Assembly: GCF_000376105.1 (NCBI RefSeq)
Contig: NZ_AQWM01000021.1
Coordinates: 1-64,000, forward strand
DNA length: 64,000 bases
From: Asticcacaulis benevestitus DSM 16100 = ATCC BAA-896
GTDB taxonomy: Bacteria; Pseudomonadota; Alphaproteobacteria; Caulobacterales; Caulobacteraceae
Direction: 5' to 3'
The notes under the pieces were generated by a model. It was not told where the DNA came from. It did not search any database and was given only the letters and a program-made list of their open reading frames with translations. Position 1 is the first letter of the stretch; every line of letters starts with the position of its first letter. The position numbers and the translations under genes were made by a program. Positions 37,195 to 45,743 of this stretch are shown here, one piece after another.

Positions 37195-38212
37195 ACACGT
37201 GGACACACCCTCACCTTGATGCGCGAAACTACCTCCTTTCTTGTGGCGGTCAAGACGCCAACGTACCGACTCGTTGGGAGGGTAAAAACACTAGAAGTCT
37301 GACCGAAGCCGATCATTTTACCCACATGTGTGAACGTGGACACCTCTACACGTCTCACAACCCTCCCCGCCCCTGTCCCTTGATTTTTGGCGAAGATCGA
37401 CTCGGGTCTAGCGGCTATTCGGGCGTGCTGGCCCTTATGGCACAAGGCTTTGCAAACGCGTCTGGTACATTTCGTGGGCAGGTGGCACTGCCCTCGCCTG
37501 GTTCTTACCTGTCCACAACTTGTTCGGCCACCGCACCGCCTACGGCCCGTTGTTTATAGAATATTTACTAATTTAGCCGAATCATGCGCGTGGTACTGTC
37601 CACACGTGCCCTCGTCGTCAAGATGAAGTGTTGTAAAAGTAAAATTTCCTCAGGACGACACCTCGTCAAGATGGGTCGTCATCACGCGGACGGTTTGGCT
37701 TTTCGTGATGTCGGGAAGCGCACAGGTCGCCACGTTGATACGTGGAAGCGTGTGAGTTTCAAGTCGTCCTTATGGGGGCATGCGGACAGAGCTAGAAGAC
37801 AAGGAGTTTGGATGTCCTCGACTGGGCTTGTCCAATCCCCCACCTACCCACGTGTCGCCTAATCCACACGCTGGGCTGTTGCAATGAGGACTTTGTATCA
37901 TGTCGCCACGACCACACGATGAAAGCTCAACAGGCCTACCTGTGGACACGTTTGAATTGACCACACACCAACACCGCGTACGTGCGGACAGATCCTCAAG
38001 CGGACGCCTCTTACACGTGGACGCGCACGCAAAGCCCACAGGTGGACACGTCGGTACCTTAGGCACGTCCACGTGGCTACAGCTCTACGCTACAACACGA
38101 CCACACCTTTCTACGTCCGCGTATGAACTTGCCCACACGCCCTCTTACCAACACGTCCGCACGTCCAAGTCAGGACCTGATGGCGCGTCCATATACCAAA
38201 CTGTCCGCACGT
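37195..38212. repeat. Candidate centromere: array of GTCCRCACGT-like repeats before parA
   Basis: Repeated short motifs in both orientations. GTCCRCACGT or its complement ACGTGYGGAC occurs at 37598, 37980, 38155 and 38203. ACGTGGAC/GTCCACGT occurs at 37197, 37334, 38015 and 38067. GTGGACACGT occurs at 37942 and 38042, and ACGTCCGCGT at 38113. Weaker copies lie at 37511, 37684, 37780, 37863 and 38000. Eight lie within the last 270 bp before parA. Type Ib partition loci carry their centromere just upstream of parA, so this is the natural candidate. Function inferred from position and repetition. Confidence 0.65.
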
Positions 38213-38234
38213 CTCGTTATCCAAAGGCTTACAC

Positions 38235-38948
38235 ATGAAAACCCTGGCCATAGTCTCCCAGAAGGGCGGCGTGGGTAAAACCACGATAGCTGTCCATATC
38301 GCCGTCGCGGCTGCCCGCGCTGGCTACAGTGTCGCCATCATCGATCTCGACCCCCAGGCCACAGCCGCACAATGGGCGGACTGGCGCGGGGCAGGGGAGG
38401 CCAACCATGATCCAAACCCGGTCGTGGTCGCCGCCCCCCACGCACGCCTGGCACCCACCCTCAACGAAGCGGAAAAGATGGGAGTCGATCTCGTTATCCT
38501 CGATTCGCCCCCTGCGGCCGATAGCGCCGCCGTTGCGGCCGCCAGGCAGGCCGACTACGTGCTTATCCCGACCCGCGCCTCGGCCTTCGACCTCCACGCC
38601 ATCAAGACCACCGCCGAACTCGTGCGCGTGGCCCAGAAGCCGTCGGCCGTGTTGCTCAATGCCGTACCAGCACGCGCCCACAGCCTGATCGATGAAGTCG
38701 CCTCGGTCATCCATAGCCTTCAGCTGAATATTGCGCCGGTGTGCCTGGTTGATCGTGCCGCCCTGCGCCACGCCGTCATCAACGGCCAGACCGCCAGCGA
38801 ATACGAGCCGCTGGGTAAGGCGGCTGAAGAGGTGCGCGAACTCTACAAGTGGGTGTGTGGACGCCTGGACATGCCCGCATATCCAAAAGCCGACAAAAAA
38901 GCCCTCCGAATTTTCAAAGAAAAACAACCCTTTAAAGGTGCCGCATGA
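38235..38948 (+). CDS. parA: ParA-family partition ATPase (small, type Ib-like)
   Basis: 237 residues without an N-terminal DNA-binding domain, so of the ParF/short ParA type. SQKGGVGKTTIAVHIAVAA (8-26) is the deviant Walker A with the signature lysine; IIDLDPQATAAQWADWR is the A' region; LVILDSPP is Walker B. It would form ATP-dependent patterns on the nucleoid and move the replicon to daughter cells. It overlaps the partner gene by 4 bp (ATGA) and follows the repeat array directly. Confidence 0.92.
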   Translation: MKTLAIVSQKGGVGKTTIAVHIAVAAARAGYSVAIIDLDPQATAAQWADWRGAGEANHDPNPVVVAAPHARLAPTLNEAEKMGVDLVILDSPPAADSAAVAAARQADYVLIPTRASAFDLHAIKTTAELVRVAQKPSAVLLNAVPARAHSLIDEVASVIHSLQLNIAPVCLVDRAALRHAVINGQTASEYEPLGKAAEEVRELYKWVCGRLDMPAYPKADKKALRIFKEKQPFKGAA

Positions 38949-39298
38949 GTAAACCCGCTTCCCGCCCTTCACTTGCTGACCGTCTGGCCGCCGTTGCCGG
39001 TCCACAAATATCTCCTTCCGCCGTTATCGAGAAGGAGGCCGCCCAGGCCGTCAAGGCACAGGCGCCCAAGATCTCCAGCGCCGCTACCCGTGAGCCCGAG
39101 CCTGAGCCCGCCTCCGTGTCAAGCGTTACCAAGGCGCGTGTTGGCAAGACGATGATCGCTGGCTATTTCACGCCGCAGATGGCCCGCGCCGTCAAGATGC
39201 TGGCGGTGGAACGTGACACCACAGTCCAGGCGCTGATCGGGGAGGGGCTTGACGCCGTTCTCCACAAGCACGGTAAGCATCCCATGGGTGAACGTTAG
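38945..39298 (+). CDS. Partition partner, small ribbon-helix-helix protein
   Basis: 117 residues. The N-terminal ~60 residues are Ala/Pro-rich and probably flexible. The C-terminal part (about 67-112, KTMIAGYFTPQMARAVKMLA) fits a ribbon-helix-helix fold like ParG and related centromere-binding proteins. Translational overlap with parA supports the pairing. It probably binds the repeats at 37.2-38.2 kb and stimulates the ATPase; an autorepressor role is also common in the family. Confidence 0.75.
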   Translation: MSKPASRPSLADRLAAVAGPQISPSAVIEKEAAQAVKAQAPKISSAATREPEPEPASVSSVTKARVGKTMIAGYFTPQMARAVKMLAVERDTTVQALIGEGLDAVLHKHGKHPMGER

Positions 39299-39309
39299 TC
39301 GGTGTGCGG

Positions 39310-39332
39310 GATTCGACTCCGCCACGGGAATC
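39310..39332. promoter_or_regulatory. Three GANTC sites in 23 bp before repA
   Basis: GATTC 39310-39314, GACTC 39315-39319 and GAATC 39328-39332 lie in the 52-bp gap before the repA start. GANTC is the target of the cell-cycle methylase CcrM in Caulobacterales. An adjacent GGTGTGCGG (39301-39309) resembles half of an inverted iteron, a possible RepA operator. Regulation by methylation is inference. Confidence 0.55.
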
Positions 39333-39350
39333 ATGAAACGGTAAAAGACC

Positions 39351-40277
39351 ATGTCCAAACGCCGCGATCCCAATGCCGAGTTAGATCTCTTTATACCTTT
39401 GCTCCACGATGTGGCGCTTAAGGATCAGCGCGAGACCATGGAACGGCCGTTTTTTTCGCTGCAAAAGCGAAAGCGGCTAAAGCCGATCGAGTACAAGAGC
39501 CCCGATGGCGAGGTCTGGGTCAAGGTGGAAGCCATGCCGGCCTATGGCATGGCCACCATCTGGGACGCCGATATTATCATTTGGGCGGCCTCAGCGCTGA
39601 ACCGTCTGAAGGCGCAGGGTGTGAACGATCTGCCCCGCACCCTGAAAACCACCACCTACGACCTTTTGCGCGCCATCAAGCGTGACACGGGTGGTAAAAG
39701 CTACGCTGAACTGCAGGCGGCGCTTCAAAGGCTGGAAACCACGTCCATTCGCACCTCCTTGCGTGCACCGACGCGCCGTCAGGAAGCGCAATTCGGCTGG
39801 CTGGACGGCTGGACGTTGGAAATTGACCCGGAAACCGGCCAGCCGCGTGGCATGACCCTAACCCTGTCCAACTGGGTGTATGAGGGCATCACCGGCGAAC
39901 GCTCGCTGTTGACCATGCACCAGGACTATTTCCTGCTCACAGGCGGGCTCGAGCGGGCACTTTACCGCATTGCCCGCAAGCATGCCGGTGTGCAGCCTGA
40001 GGGCTGGGTGTGCAGGATCGAGGTTTTGCACAACAAGACGGGCTCTGACAGTCCGCCCAAGGAATTTAATCGCATGTTGCGCAAAGTGGTCGAGCGCAAC
40101 CAGATGCCGGAATACGATATTTCCTTCACAAAGACGCAGGATGGCTCGCCTGCGGTGTTTATTATCTCGCGTTTGGCCCAGCTTGACGACCAGGTGGGTG
40201 GAGAATTGGCCCTGCTGAACGCCCAGGATCCGGATATCGCCCTATCTGCGCCTAAAAAGACCGGCAAACGGGCCTGA
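39351..40277 (+). CDS. repA: Replication initiator protein RepA (RPA family)
   Basis: 308 residues. The segment SLQKRKRLKPIEYKSPDGEVWVKVEA is followed by AMPAYGMATIWDADIIIWAA (about 63-82) and later SNWVYEGI and FLLTGGLERALYRIARKHAG, the conserved blocks of the alphaproteobacterial plasmid/chromid RPA-type initiator (winged-helix DNA-binding). It would bind the iterons immediately downstream and open the origin. Only 52 bp separate it from the partition pair, with no terminator, so replication and partition genes may be co-expressed. Length is normal for the family. Confidence 0.9.
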   Translation: MSKRRDPNAELDLFIPLLHDVALKDQRETMERPFFSLQKRKRLKPIEYKSPDGEVWVKVEAMPAYGMATIWDADIIIWAASALNRLKAQGVNDLPRTLKTTTYDLLRAIKRDTGGKSYAELQAALQRLETTSIRTSLRAPTRRQEAQFGWLDGWTLEIDPETGQPRGMTLTLSNWVYEGITGERSLLTMHQDYFLLTGGLERALYRIARKHAGVQPEGWVCRIEVLHNKTGSDSPPKEFNRMLRKVVERNQMPEYDISFTKTQDGSPAVFIISRLAQLDDQVGGELALLNAQDPDIALSAPKKTGKRA

Positions 40278-40313
40278 ATCCTTCATCTCCAAGGGTTTGA
40301 CGAGGATAAGCAC

Positions 40314-40749
40314 GGGGTATCGCACACCCGAAAGCCCTGTAAAGCCTTACACATAAGGGAAGGGCAGGCGGCGACATCTTGGGAATCATCGGGGTATCAC
40401 ACACCAAATGAAGGTTAATGAAGCGTTAACGTGTACTTTAAGCTGGGTCAGACCCGCCAAACGACTCGCCAAAGAGGCACATTCAGGCCTTCGGGGGATT
40501 ACACACCCTGCAGATAGGGCCAAGGCCGCGATAAGATTCGCGAAAGACAGATTTGACGCCTTCATCGGGGGATCGCACACCGCCATTCCCCCCTCTTATG
40601 ACCCTAGCTCTGTGGATCAATTTGGGGATAACTCGTCCAGGCGAAGCGCTCGACGGCTTATACCACGGGGGAACGCCCACTAAAGCCTCGGGGGATGACA
40701 CACGCCTGAAGCGGGGTTTCACCCACCAAAGCACGGGGTATCTCACACC
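40314..40749 (+). repeat. Iteron array, eight copies of a 15-mer
   Basis: Consensus GGGGKATCRCACACC. Copies at 40314-40328, 40391-40405, 40493-40507, 40567-40581, 40667-40681 (weak), 40690-40704, 40713-40727 and 40735-40749; all in one orientation. The first seven bases vary least with the CACACC tail. Spacing is irregular upstream and near 22-23 bp for the last four, so the last four face the same side of the helix. Confidence 0.88.
40415..40429. promoter_or_regulatory. Perfect CtrA box within the iteron origin
   Basis: TTAATGAAGCGTTAA fits TTAA-N7-TTAA exactly and lies between iterons 2 and 3. In Caulobacter CtrA binding at such boxes in the chromosomal origin blocks initiation; the same control here is inference. 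Confidence 0.6.
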
Positions 40750-41012
40750 CAAGTCCTCCGTAAAGCCCTGAAACATAACAAAAAAACCGCCTTCCGATTC
40801 GGCTTAACTTACTTAAGGATTCTTATAAGACTCTCTTTAACCCTTAAGGGATCGGGTTACCGTGTAAAGGGCGGGTCTCTGGCCTTAGAGAGGGCCAGCC
40901 CCGCCTCAATCTGAATGCGGTGTGCGGAATGTCTGATTACATTTGACTCTACGAAGCTTCCCGACCTAGTGTTTGGGCGCATTCTAAGACGGGTGTGTGA
41001 TAAGAGGCGAAC

Positions 41013-41780
41013 GTGGGGGCGTTGGCCAAAGAAGGGGGATATCGCATCTTGACGCAGACCGGGGCAAAAGACAGCGCCTTACAGGTGTCTGGCCAGGTTG
41101 CCAGCCAGGCTGCGGCCTCTGCCACCCCGAATGCGCCGCTTGACCTCGCCCAAGCCAACAAACTGATCGGCCAGGTCAACAGCCAGCACGATCTCCAGAC
41201 CACCTTCACCGCCATGCCCAAGCCCGATCTGAAGGCATTGGCGTTCTGGAAGAAGGTCATGGATTCGATTGGACATTTTTTCGAGGGCATCGCCAAGGTT
41301 TTCGCGCCGCTTGGCCCCTTTATGCCCTATATTCTGGGTGCTCTCGCCATCGCCCTGATCGCCGTTCTGTTATCTCCGGTCGTGCGTTTAATGATCAGCA
41401 CACGCTTCCAGCGGCTGTTCCAGCGCGACCATCTGCGTGCCGATGCCCCGTGGCGGCCCACACGTGAGGCTGTGGTGGCCTTGCTGGCCGATATTGATGC
41501 CCTGGCCGTCAAGGGTGATTATGACGAGGCTGTGCACCTCCTCTTGGCCCGCTCGGTCGCCGATATCAACGCTTTCCGTCCCAACATGGTGCGTAAACAC
41601 TATTCCGCCCGGGATATCAGCTCACACCCGCTGTTGCCGGAAGCGGCACGGCCGGCCTTTGTCGAGATCGTACGGTGGGTGGAAATGAGTTATTTCGCCG
41701 GCATTCCCGCCGGGAAAGCCGGTTTTGACGCCTGCCGCGCAGCTTACGTCGCCTTTGTCGCCGCCGAGGGGATCACCTGA
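41013..41780 (+). CDS. DUF4129 domain membrane protein
   Basis: 255 residues from GTG 41013 (AGAGG upstream; an in-frame stop at 41001 rules out an earlier start). A single membrane helix (about 103-128) separates an N-terminal extracytoplasmic region from a C-terminal DUF4129-like domain with RPTREAVVALLADIDALAVKGDYDEAVHLLLARSV. It opens the DUF4129-DUF4350-MoxR-DUF58-SpoIIM-RDD operon and overlaps the next gene by 3 bp. No clear signal peptide, and the start lies right beside the replication origin, so its N-terminus may be shortened. Confidence 0.75.
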   Translation: MGALAKEGGYRILTQTGAKDSALQVSGQVASQAAASATPNAPLDLAQANKLIGQVNSQHDLQTTFTAMPKPDLKALAFWKKVMDSIGHFFEGIAKVFAPLGPFMPYILGALAIALIAVLLSPVVRLMISTRFQRLFQRDHLRADAPWRPTREAVVALLADIDALAVKGDYDEAVHLLLARSVADINAFRPNMVRKHYSARDISSHPLLPEAARPAFVEIVRWVEMSYFAGIPAGKAGFDACRAAYVAFVAAEGIT

Positions 41781-43474
41781 TGCCCCGCAAGCCGAAATCC
41801 CACACACCCGAAAAGACGCAGGGCAAATCGTGGGGCGAACGCCTTGGCCCTGCCTCTGGCTGGCTGCCGGCTGTGGCCGCGTTTATGATCCTGTGTCTGT
41901 TCGCCGCGGCCGGGGCTGCGTTGTTTGATGTCAATTCTACCCCTAAGACCGGCCAGAAAGCCAATGTCACGGGCTTGTCAGCGCAGGGCACAGCGGGCCT
42001 TGGCCGTTTGCTGGAGGCGAGGGGGCATGAGGTCGTGGTCAATCGCCTGGAGGACGGCCCGCTGATCGACCACGCGGCTCTGGAGATCATAACCCTAGAT
42101 GATGATGGCGGTACGCTCACCTATGCCTACCATTTCGACGAGGAGGATACGTCGTCCGCCTCGGACGAGGCCATAAGCGCTGCCGGTGAAAGTGCTGTCA
42201 GTTCCAGCGAGGCCAGTGCTAGTGAAGCCAGCGAGAGCGACGACGACAGCTACGGGGCGGTCCAGATACCTGATCCGAAGCGCTCGAAACATGTGCTAAG
42301 CGCGCCGCTCGGCAAGGTCGTGCTGATTGTGGCACCCAAGTGGAACGCTGGTCGCGATCCGCGCAACCCGTACTGGGATCGCGGCCCCTCGCTGGTGGCT
42401 AAGTCCAATGTGACCGAAAGCCTTGGCTTTCTGTCGCCGATGCACGAGGCCAAGGCGCCGGAGGACGACAAGGACGCCGCCGCAAAGATGGCTGCGTCGC
42501 CACCGGGTACCAAGACCGTGCGCAATGGCGACATGTTGGTGACTTTCGATGACATGGCCTACGTGGTCAACCGCGACAGCCGCTCTGTGGTCACGCCGGC
42601 CGAGCCAAGCGGTGATTCGAACTCAGACGCTATTGCCGACGAACTCAATAAGCTGACGCCGACCCGTGAGCCCATGAAGCATCTTTGGGCCTTCACCCCG
42701 GCCCCTGGAGACAGCACCTTCAAAACGCCGCTTACCGTCGGCGCCATCACAGCCCTGCAGTCGATCACCGGGCCAAATCTGCGGCCGGTTCTGGTGGGCC
42801 CTAACGGCGAGGCCGTGTTGTCGCGGGTGATCGTGACGGGGGGACGGGCCCAGCCTGAGGTTCCGGTCTACCTGCTCAGCGATCCTGACCTGCTCAACAA
42901 TCAGATCCTGTCTGATCCGCAGAAGGTTTTGAGCGCGCTTACCCTGGTCGATACCCTCAGCCCTAAAGCCGCCAAGCCGGGCCGCGTGATCTTCAACCTG
43001 ACCTTCAACGGCCTGTCGCTCGATCATGATCTTCTGCATGTCCTGAGCCGCCCGCCGTTTATCGGTGTGCCCTTGTGCCTTCTGATCGCGGGTCTTGGTT
43101 TGATGTGGGCGGCTTTCGCACGCTTCGGACCGGCGCGCGAAGCCCCGGCGGGGGCACCGCTTGGCCGAGGGGTTAGGATTCTCGCCGATAATGCCGCGCG
43201 GCTGATGGCGATCACGCTGAAAGAGGTGAAGCTTGGCCCGGCCTATGCCGATCTGGTGCGCGATCAGGTCATCAAGGACAAGGGCTACCGTGCCGGCATC
43301 AGCACCGAAAGCCCCGATGCGCTGGCCGACCGCATTGGCCGGACCCACTCAACCACCGACACCTTCACCGACCTGAAAGCCCGCGCAGGCAAGGTCATGA
43401 CGGTGCACCAGCTTATCGATATTACGCTCAAACTCCATGCCTGGAAGACGGAGATACAACGTGCTCATACCTGA
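41780..43474 (+). CDS. DUF4350 domain-containing membrane protein
   Basis: 564 residues. One N-terminal helix (about 28-55) is followed by a domain that opens [22 protein letters not shown] (about 70-95), as in DUF4350 (a GATase-like fold). Then comes an acidic Ser-rich insert (about 117-155, [20 protein letters not shown] and on) and a second helix near 420-445 before a cytoplasmic tail. The function of this family is not known; it is always found with MoxR and DUF58 genes. ATGA overlap with its upstream neighbour and a 14-bp overlap with moxR. Confidence 0.78.
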   Translation: MPRKPKSHTPEKTQGKSWGERLGPASGWLPAVAAFMILCLFAAAGAALFDVNSTPKTGQKANVTGLSAQGTAGLGRLLEARGHEVVVNRLEDGPLIDHAALEIITLDDDGGTLTYAYHFDEEDTSSASDEAISAAGESAVSSSEASASEASESDDDSYGAVQIPDPKRSKHVLSAPLGKVVLIVAPKWNAGRDPRNPYWDRGPSLVAKSNVTESLGFLSPMHEAKAPEDDKDAAAKMAASPPGTKTVRNGDMLVTFDDMAYVVNRDSRSVVTPAEPSGDSNSDAIADELNKLTPTREPMKHLWAFTPAPGDSTFKTPLTVGAITALQSITGPNLRPVLVGPNGEAVLSRVIVTGGRAQPEVPVYLLSDPDLLNNQILSDPQKVLSALTLVDTLSPKAAKPGRVIFNLTFNGLSLDHDLLHVLSRPPFIGVPLCLLIAGLGLMWAAFARFGPAREAPAGAPLGRGVRILADNAARLMAITLKEVKLGPAYADLVRDQVIKDKGYRAGISTESPDALADRIGRTHSTTDTFTDLKARAGKVMTVHQLIDITLKLHAWKTEIQRAHT

Positions 43475-44414
43475 TATTCAAGCCCTGGCCGAGCGCTTGC
43501 GCGCCGAGATCGCCAAGGTCATCATCGGCCAGAAGGATACGGTCGACCTGTTGCTGACGGCGCTGTTTTCCGGCGGTCATATCCTGCTCGAAGGTCCGCC
43601 GGGCACGGCCAAGACCTTGCTAGCCAAGGTGTTTTGCCAGTCCTTGAGCCTCAAATTTGGCCGCATCCAGTTCACACCGGACATGCTGCCGGGCGATGTC
43701 CTGGGCTCTAACCTTTTCAACTTCCAGACATCGAGCTTCACCCTGACCAAGGGACCTATTTTCTGCGATCTGCTGCTGGCCGATGAAATCAACCGCACGC
43801 CGCCGAAGACACAGGCCGCCTTGCTGGAGGCGATGCAGGAGCATTCGGTGACGCTCGACGGTGTGCGCCATGACCTCGGTTCGCACTTCACCGTCATCGC
43901 CACGCAGAACCCCATCGAACAACAAGGCACCTATCCGTTGCCGGAAGCCCAGCTTGACCGGTTCTTGTTCAAGCATGTGCTGGGTTACCCTTCGCTTGAG
44001 GAAGAAAAGCGCATTGTCGATACATCCGGCAATGCGGCCGCCAGCGATCCGGCGACCGCCGGCGTCGGGGCGGTGTTGAGCGCAGCGTCACTGGCCGAGG
44101 CCATCCGCGTGGTCTCGACTGTCAAGCTCAACGACGCCAATCTGAACTACATTGTGGCCCTGATCCGCGCCACCCGTGAGACGCCGCAGCTTTCAGTCGG
44201 GGCTAGCCCACGCGCCGGCGCCTTGCTGGCGCGCGCCGCCCGTGCCCGCGCTGTGCTGGATGGCCGCGACTATGTGCTGCCTGATGACATCAAGGCGCTC
44301 TATCCGGCCTCTATGCGTCACCGCGTCCTGTTGTCGCCATCGGCTGAGATCGAGGGCGAGAGCGTCGATCGCGTATTGCAGGATCTGCTTGAGCGTATCG
44401 AGATCCCGCGCTGA
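43461..44414 (+). CDS. MoxR-family AAA+ ATPase
   Basis: 317 residues from GTG 43461 with GGAG 8 bp upstream. Walker A is [12 protein letters not shown] (about 44-55), Walker [24 protein letters not shown], sensor 1 in [24 protein letters not shown], and sensor 2 near [13 protein letters not shown]. MoxR ATPases act as chaperones that mature or activate partner proteins, often with DUF58/VWA proteins. Fully co-transcribed with both neighbours, with stop/start overlap to the DUF58 gene. Confidence 0.95.
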   Translation: MLIPDIQALAERLRAEIAKVIIGQKDTVDLLLTALFSGGHILLEGPPGTAKTLLAKVFCQSLSLKFGRIQFTPDMLPGDVLGSNLFNFQTSSFTLTKGPIFCDLLLADEINRTPPKTQAALLEAMQEHSVTLDGVRHDLGSHFTVIATQNPIEQQGTYPLPEAQLDRFLFKHVLGYPSLEEEKRIVDTSGNAAASDPATAGVGAVLSAASLAEAIRVVSTVKLNDANLNYIVALIRATRETPQLSVGASPRAGALLARAARARAVLDGRDYVLPDDIKALYPASMRHRVLLSPSAEIEGESVDRVLQDLLERIEIPR

Positions 44415-45730
44415 TGAACATCTATCCCACCCCCCGTCTTCTGGTGTTGTTGGCCTTAAGCGTGCCGGTCGCGCTCGGTGTCGGCATCTTTGCGCCGGGT
44501 GTGTGGGCGTGGGTGCCGCTGGTGGCGGGGCTGTGCTTTGTCGCTGCCCTGCTCGATGGGCTGTTTGCGCCGGTCGGGGAGGGCCTGACCTTCCAGATGT
44601 CTGCGCCCGAGACGCTCGGCGTCGGGCGCACTGTGGAGGTACCCTTTACGGCGCGTTTCACGCGCTGGCGGCAGCCGGGCCTGATCGAGCTGCGGTTGGG
44701 TCTGGGGCGCGTGCTGGCGGCGTCTGAGTACCCGCGCAGACTGGTACGCCAGGACGGCGCCTTTGGCGGCACCTTGAGCCTGAAAGCCACGGCACGGGGC
44801 CGTGGTGAGATTGAGGCGGGCTTTGTGCGCTGGCAGGGCTTCGCCGGCCTGGTCTATGTCCAGAAAAAGCTCACGCTCGATCACGAGATCGTCGTTACCC
44901 CGGATATTCACGGCGTCGAGCAGGATGCTGCCGATTTGTTTTCGCTCGATAACATCTACGGTGTGCGGGTTCAGAACCAGCTTTACAACGGCTCGGAATA
45001 CCATGCGCTGCGTGAATACGATGCCAGCCAGGATCACCGCCGTATCGACTGGCGGTCCTCGGCGCGTCACATGAAGCTGTTCAGCCGCGAATATCAGGCC
45101 GAGCGTAACCACCATATCGTGCTGGCCTACGATACTGGCCGTCTGATGGGCGAACCTCTGGCGGGCCTGAAACGCCTCGATCGCGCCATCTATGCCGGCC
45201 TGTTGCTCGGCTATACGGCGCTTAAAATCGGCGACAATGTCCGCACCTTCGCCTTTGCCTCCAAGCCCTATCATGTGGCGCCGGCGGTGACCGGCATCCA
45301 TGGCTTCAATGCGCTGAAATATCAGTTGTCCGCGCTGGAAGACACGCCTGAGGAATCCAACCACACCCTGGCCCTGGCCGATCTCAACGCCAAGGTGGCG
45401 CGGCGTTCGCTGATCATCCTGTTCAGCGATTTTATCGATGAGATCAGCGCCGACCTGATGGTGGAAAGCCTCAATCGCCTGTCGAAGAAGCATTTGGTGC
45501 TGTTCGTCGCTTTCAAGGACGAGGTGGTTGAGGACCTGATGACACGTCCACCTGTAGAACCTGAGGACGTGACAAAGGCGGTGTTCGCCAAGCGCCTGTC
45601 AGACCAGCGCGAGCGGGTGTTTGCGCAGCTACGCCGCCAGGGCGTCGAGGTGTTAGAAACCCCGACGGAACTGTTGGCGACGTCGATTGTCAGCAAATAT
45701 CTGGCGCTCAAACGCGCCGATCGCCTGTAG
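44414..45730 (+). CDS. DUF58 domain protein (MoxR partner, VWA-like)
   Basis: 438 residues. Two membrane helices at the N-terminus (about 9-45), then a beta-rich region and the DUF58 signature YNGSEYHALREYDASQDHRRIDW followed by WRSSARHMKLFSREYQAERN (about 192-235). A VWA-like segment includes IVLAYDTGRLM and SLIILFSDFIDEIS. It is the standard co-operonic partner of MoxR ATPase, probably exposed to the periplasm or anchored in the membrane. Role in envelope stress or protein maturation is inferred from the family. Confidence 0.9.
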   Translation: MNIYPTPRLLVLLALSVPVALGVGIFAPGVWAWVPLVAGLCFVAALLDGLFAPVGEGLTFQMSAPETLGVGRTVEVPFTARFTRWRQPGLIELRLGLGRVLAASEYPRRLVRQDGAFGGTLSLKATARGRGEIEAGFVRWQGFAGLVYVQKKLTLDHEIVVTPDIHGVEQDAADLFSLDNIYGVRVQNQLYNGSEYHALREYDASQDHRRIDWRSSARHMKLFSREYQAERNHHIVLAYDTGRLMGEPLAGLKRLDRAIYAGLLLGYTALKIGDNVRTFAFASKPYHVAPAVTGIHGFNALKYQLSALEDTPEESNHTLALADLNAKVARRSLIILFSDFIDEISADLMVESLNRLSKKHLVLFVAFKDEVVEDLMTRPPVEPEDVTKAVFAKRLSDQRERVFAQLRRQGVEVLETPTELLATSIVSKYLALKRADRL

Positions 45731-45743
45731 GGAGCCTCAAAGA

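Larger units (their letters stand above)
40276..41007. other. Candidate replication origin (oriV) of a secondary replicon
   Basis: A non-coding stretch after repA. It holds eight iterons (40314-40749), two near-DnaA boxes (TGTGGATCA 40611-40619 and TGGGGATAA 40623-40631, each one mismatch from the complement of TTATCCACA), an AT-rich segment 40768-40855 rich in TTAA, a perfect CtrA box and eight GANTC sites (40276, 40383, 40463, 40535, 40796, 40818, 40829, 40945). An inverted iteron-like GGTGTGTGATAAG lies at 40992-41004, next to the DUF4129 start. The layout is that of an iteron-controlled origin. Confidence 0.8.

Noticed and set aside
37195-38212. CRISPR-like repeats before parA
   Set aside because: Motifs are 8-10 bp, in both orientations and irregularly spaced; fits a protein-binding array.
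37900-38238. 112-codon frame ending in the parA start codon
   Set aside because: Its peptide repeats (HVRTSK, TVRTSR) are produced by the underlying DNA repeats; the array is better explained as a centromere.
38229-39005. 258-codon frame antisense to parA
   Set aside because: Shadow of parA, whose Walker motifs are unmistakable.
40314-40749. CRISPR array
   Set aside because: Spacers are of irregular length, repeats are 15 bp, no cas genes, and a RepA gene is adjacent; this is an iteron array.
44456-45493. 345-codon frame antisense to the DUF58 gene
   Set aside because: Gln/Arg/His-rich shadow of a GC-rich gene; no ribosome site or motif.
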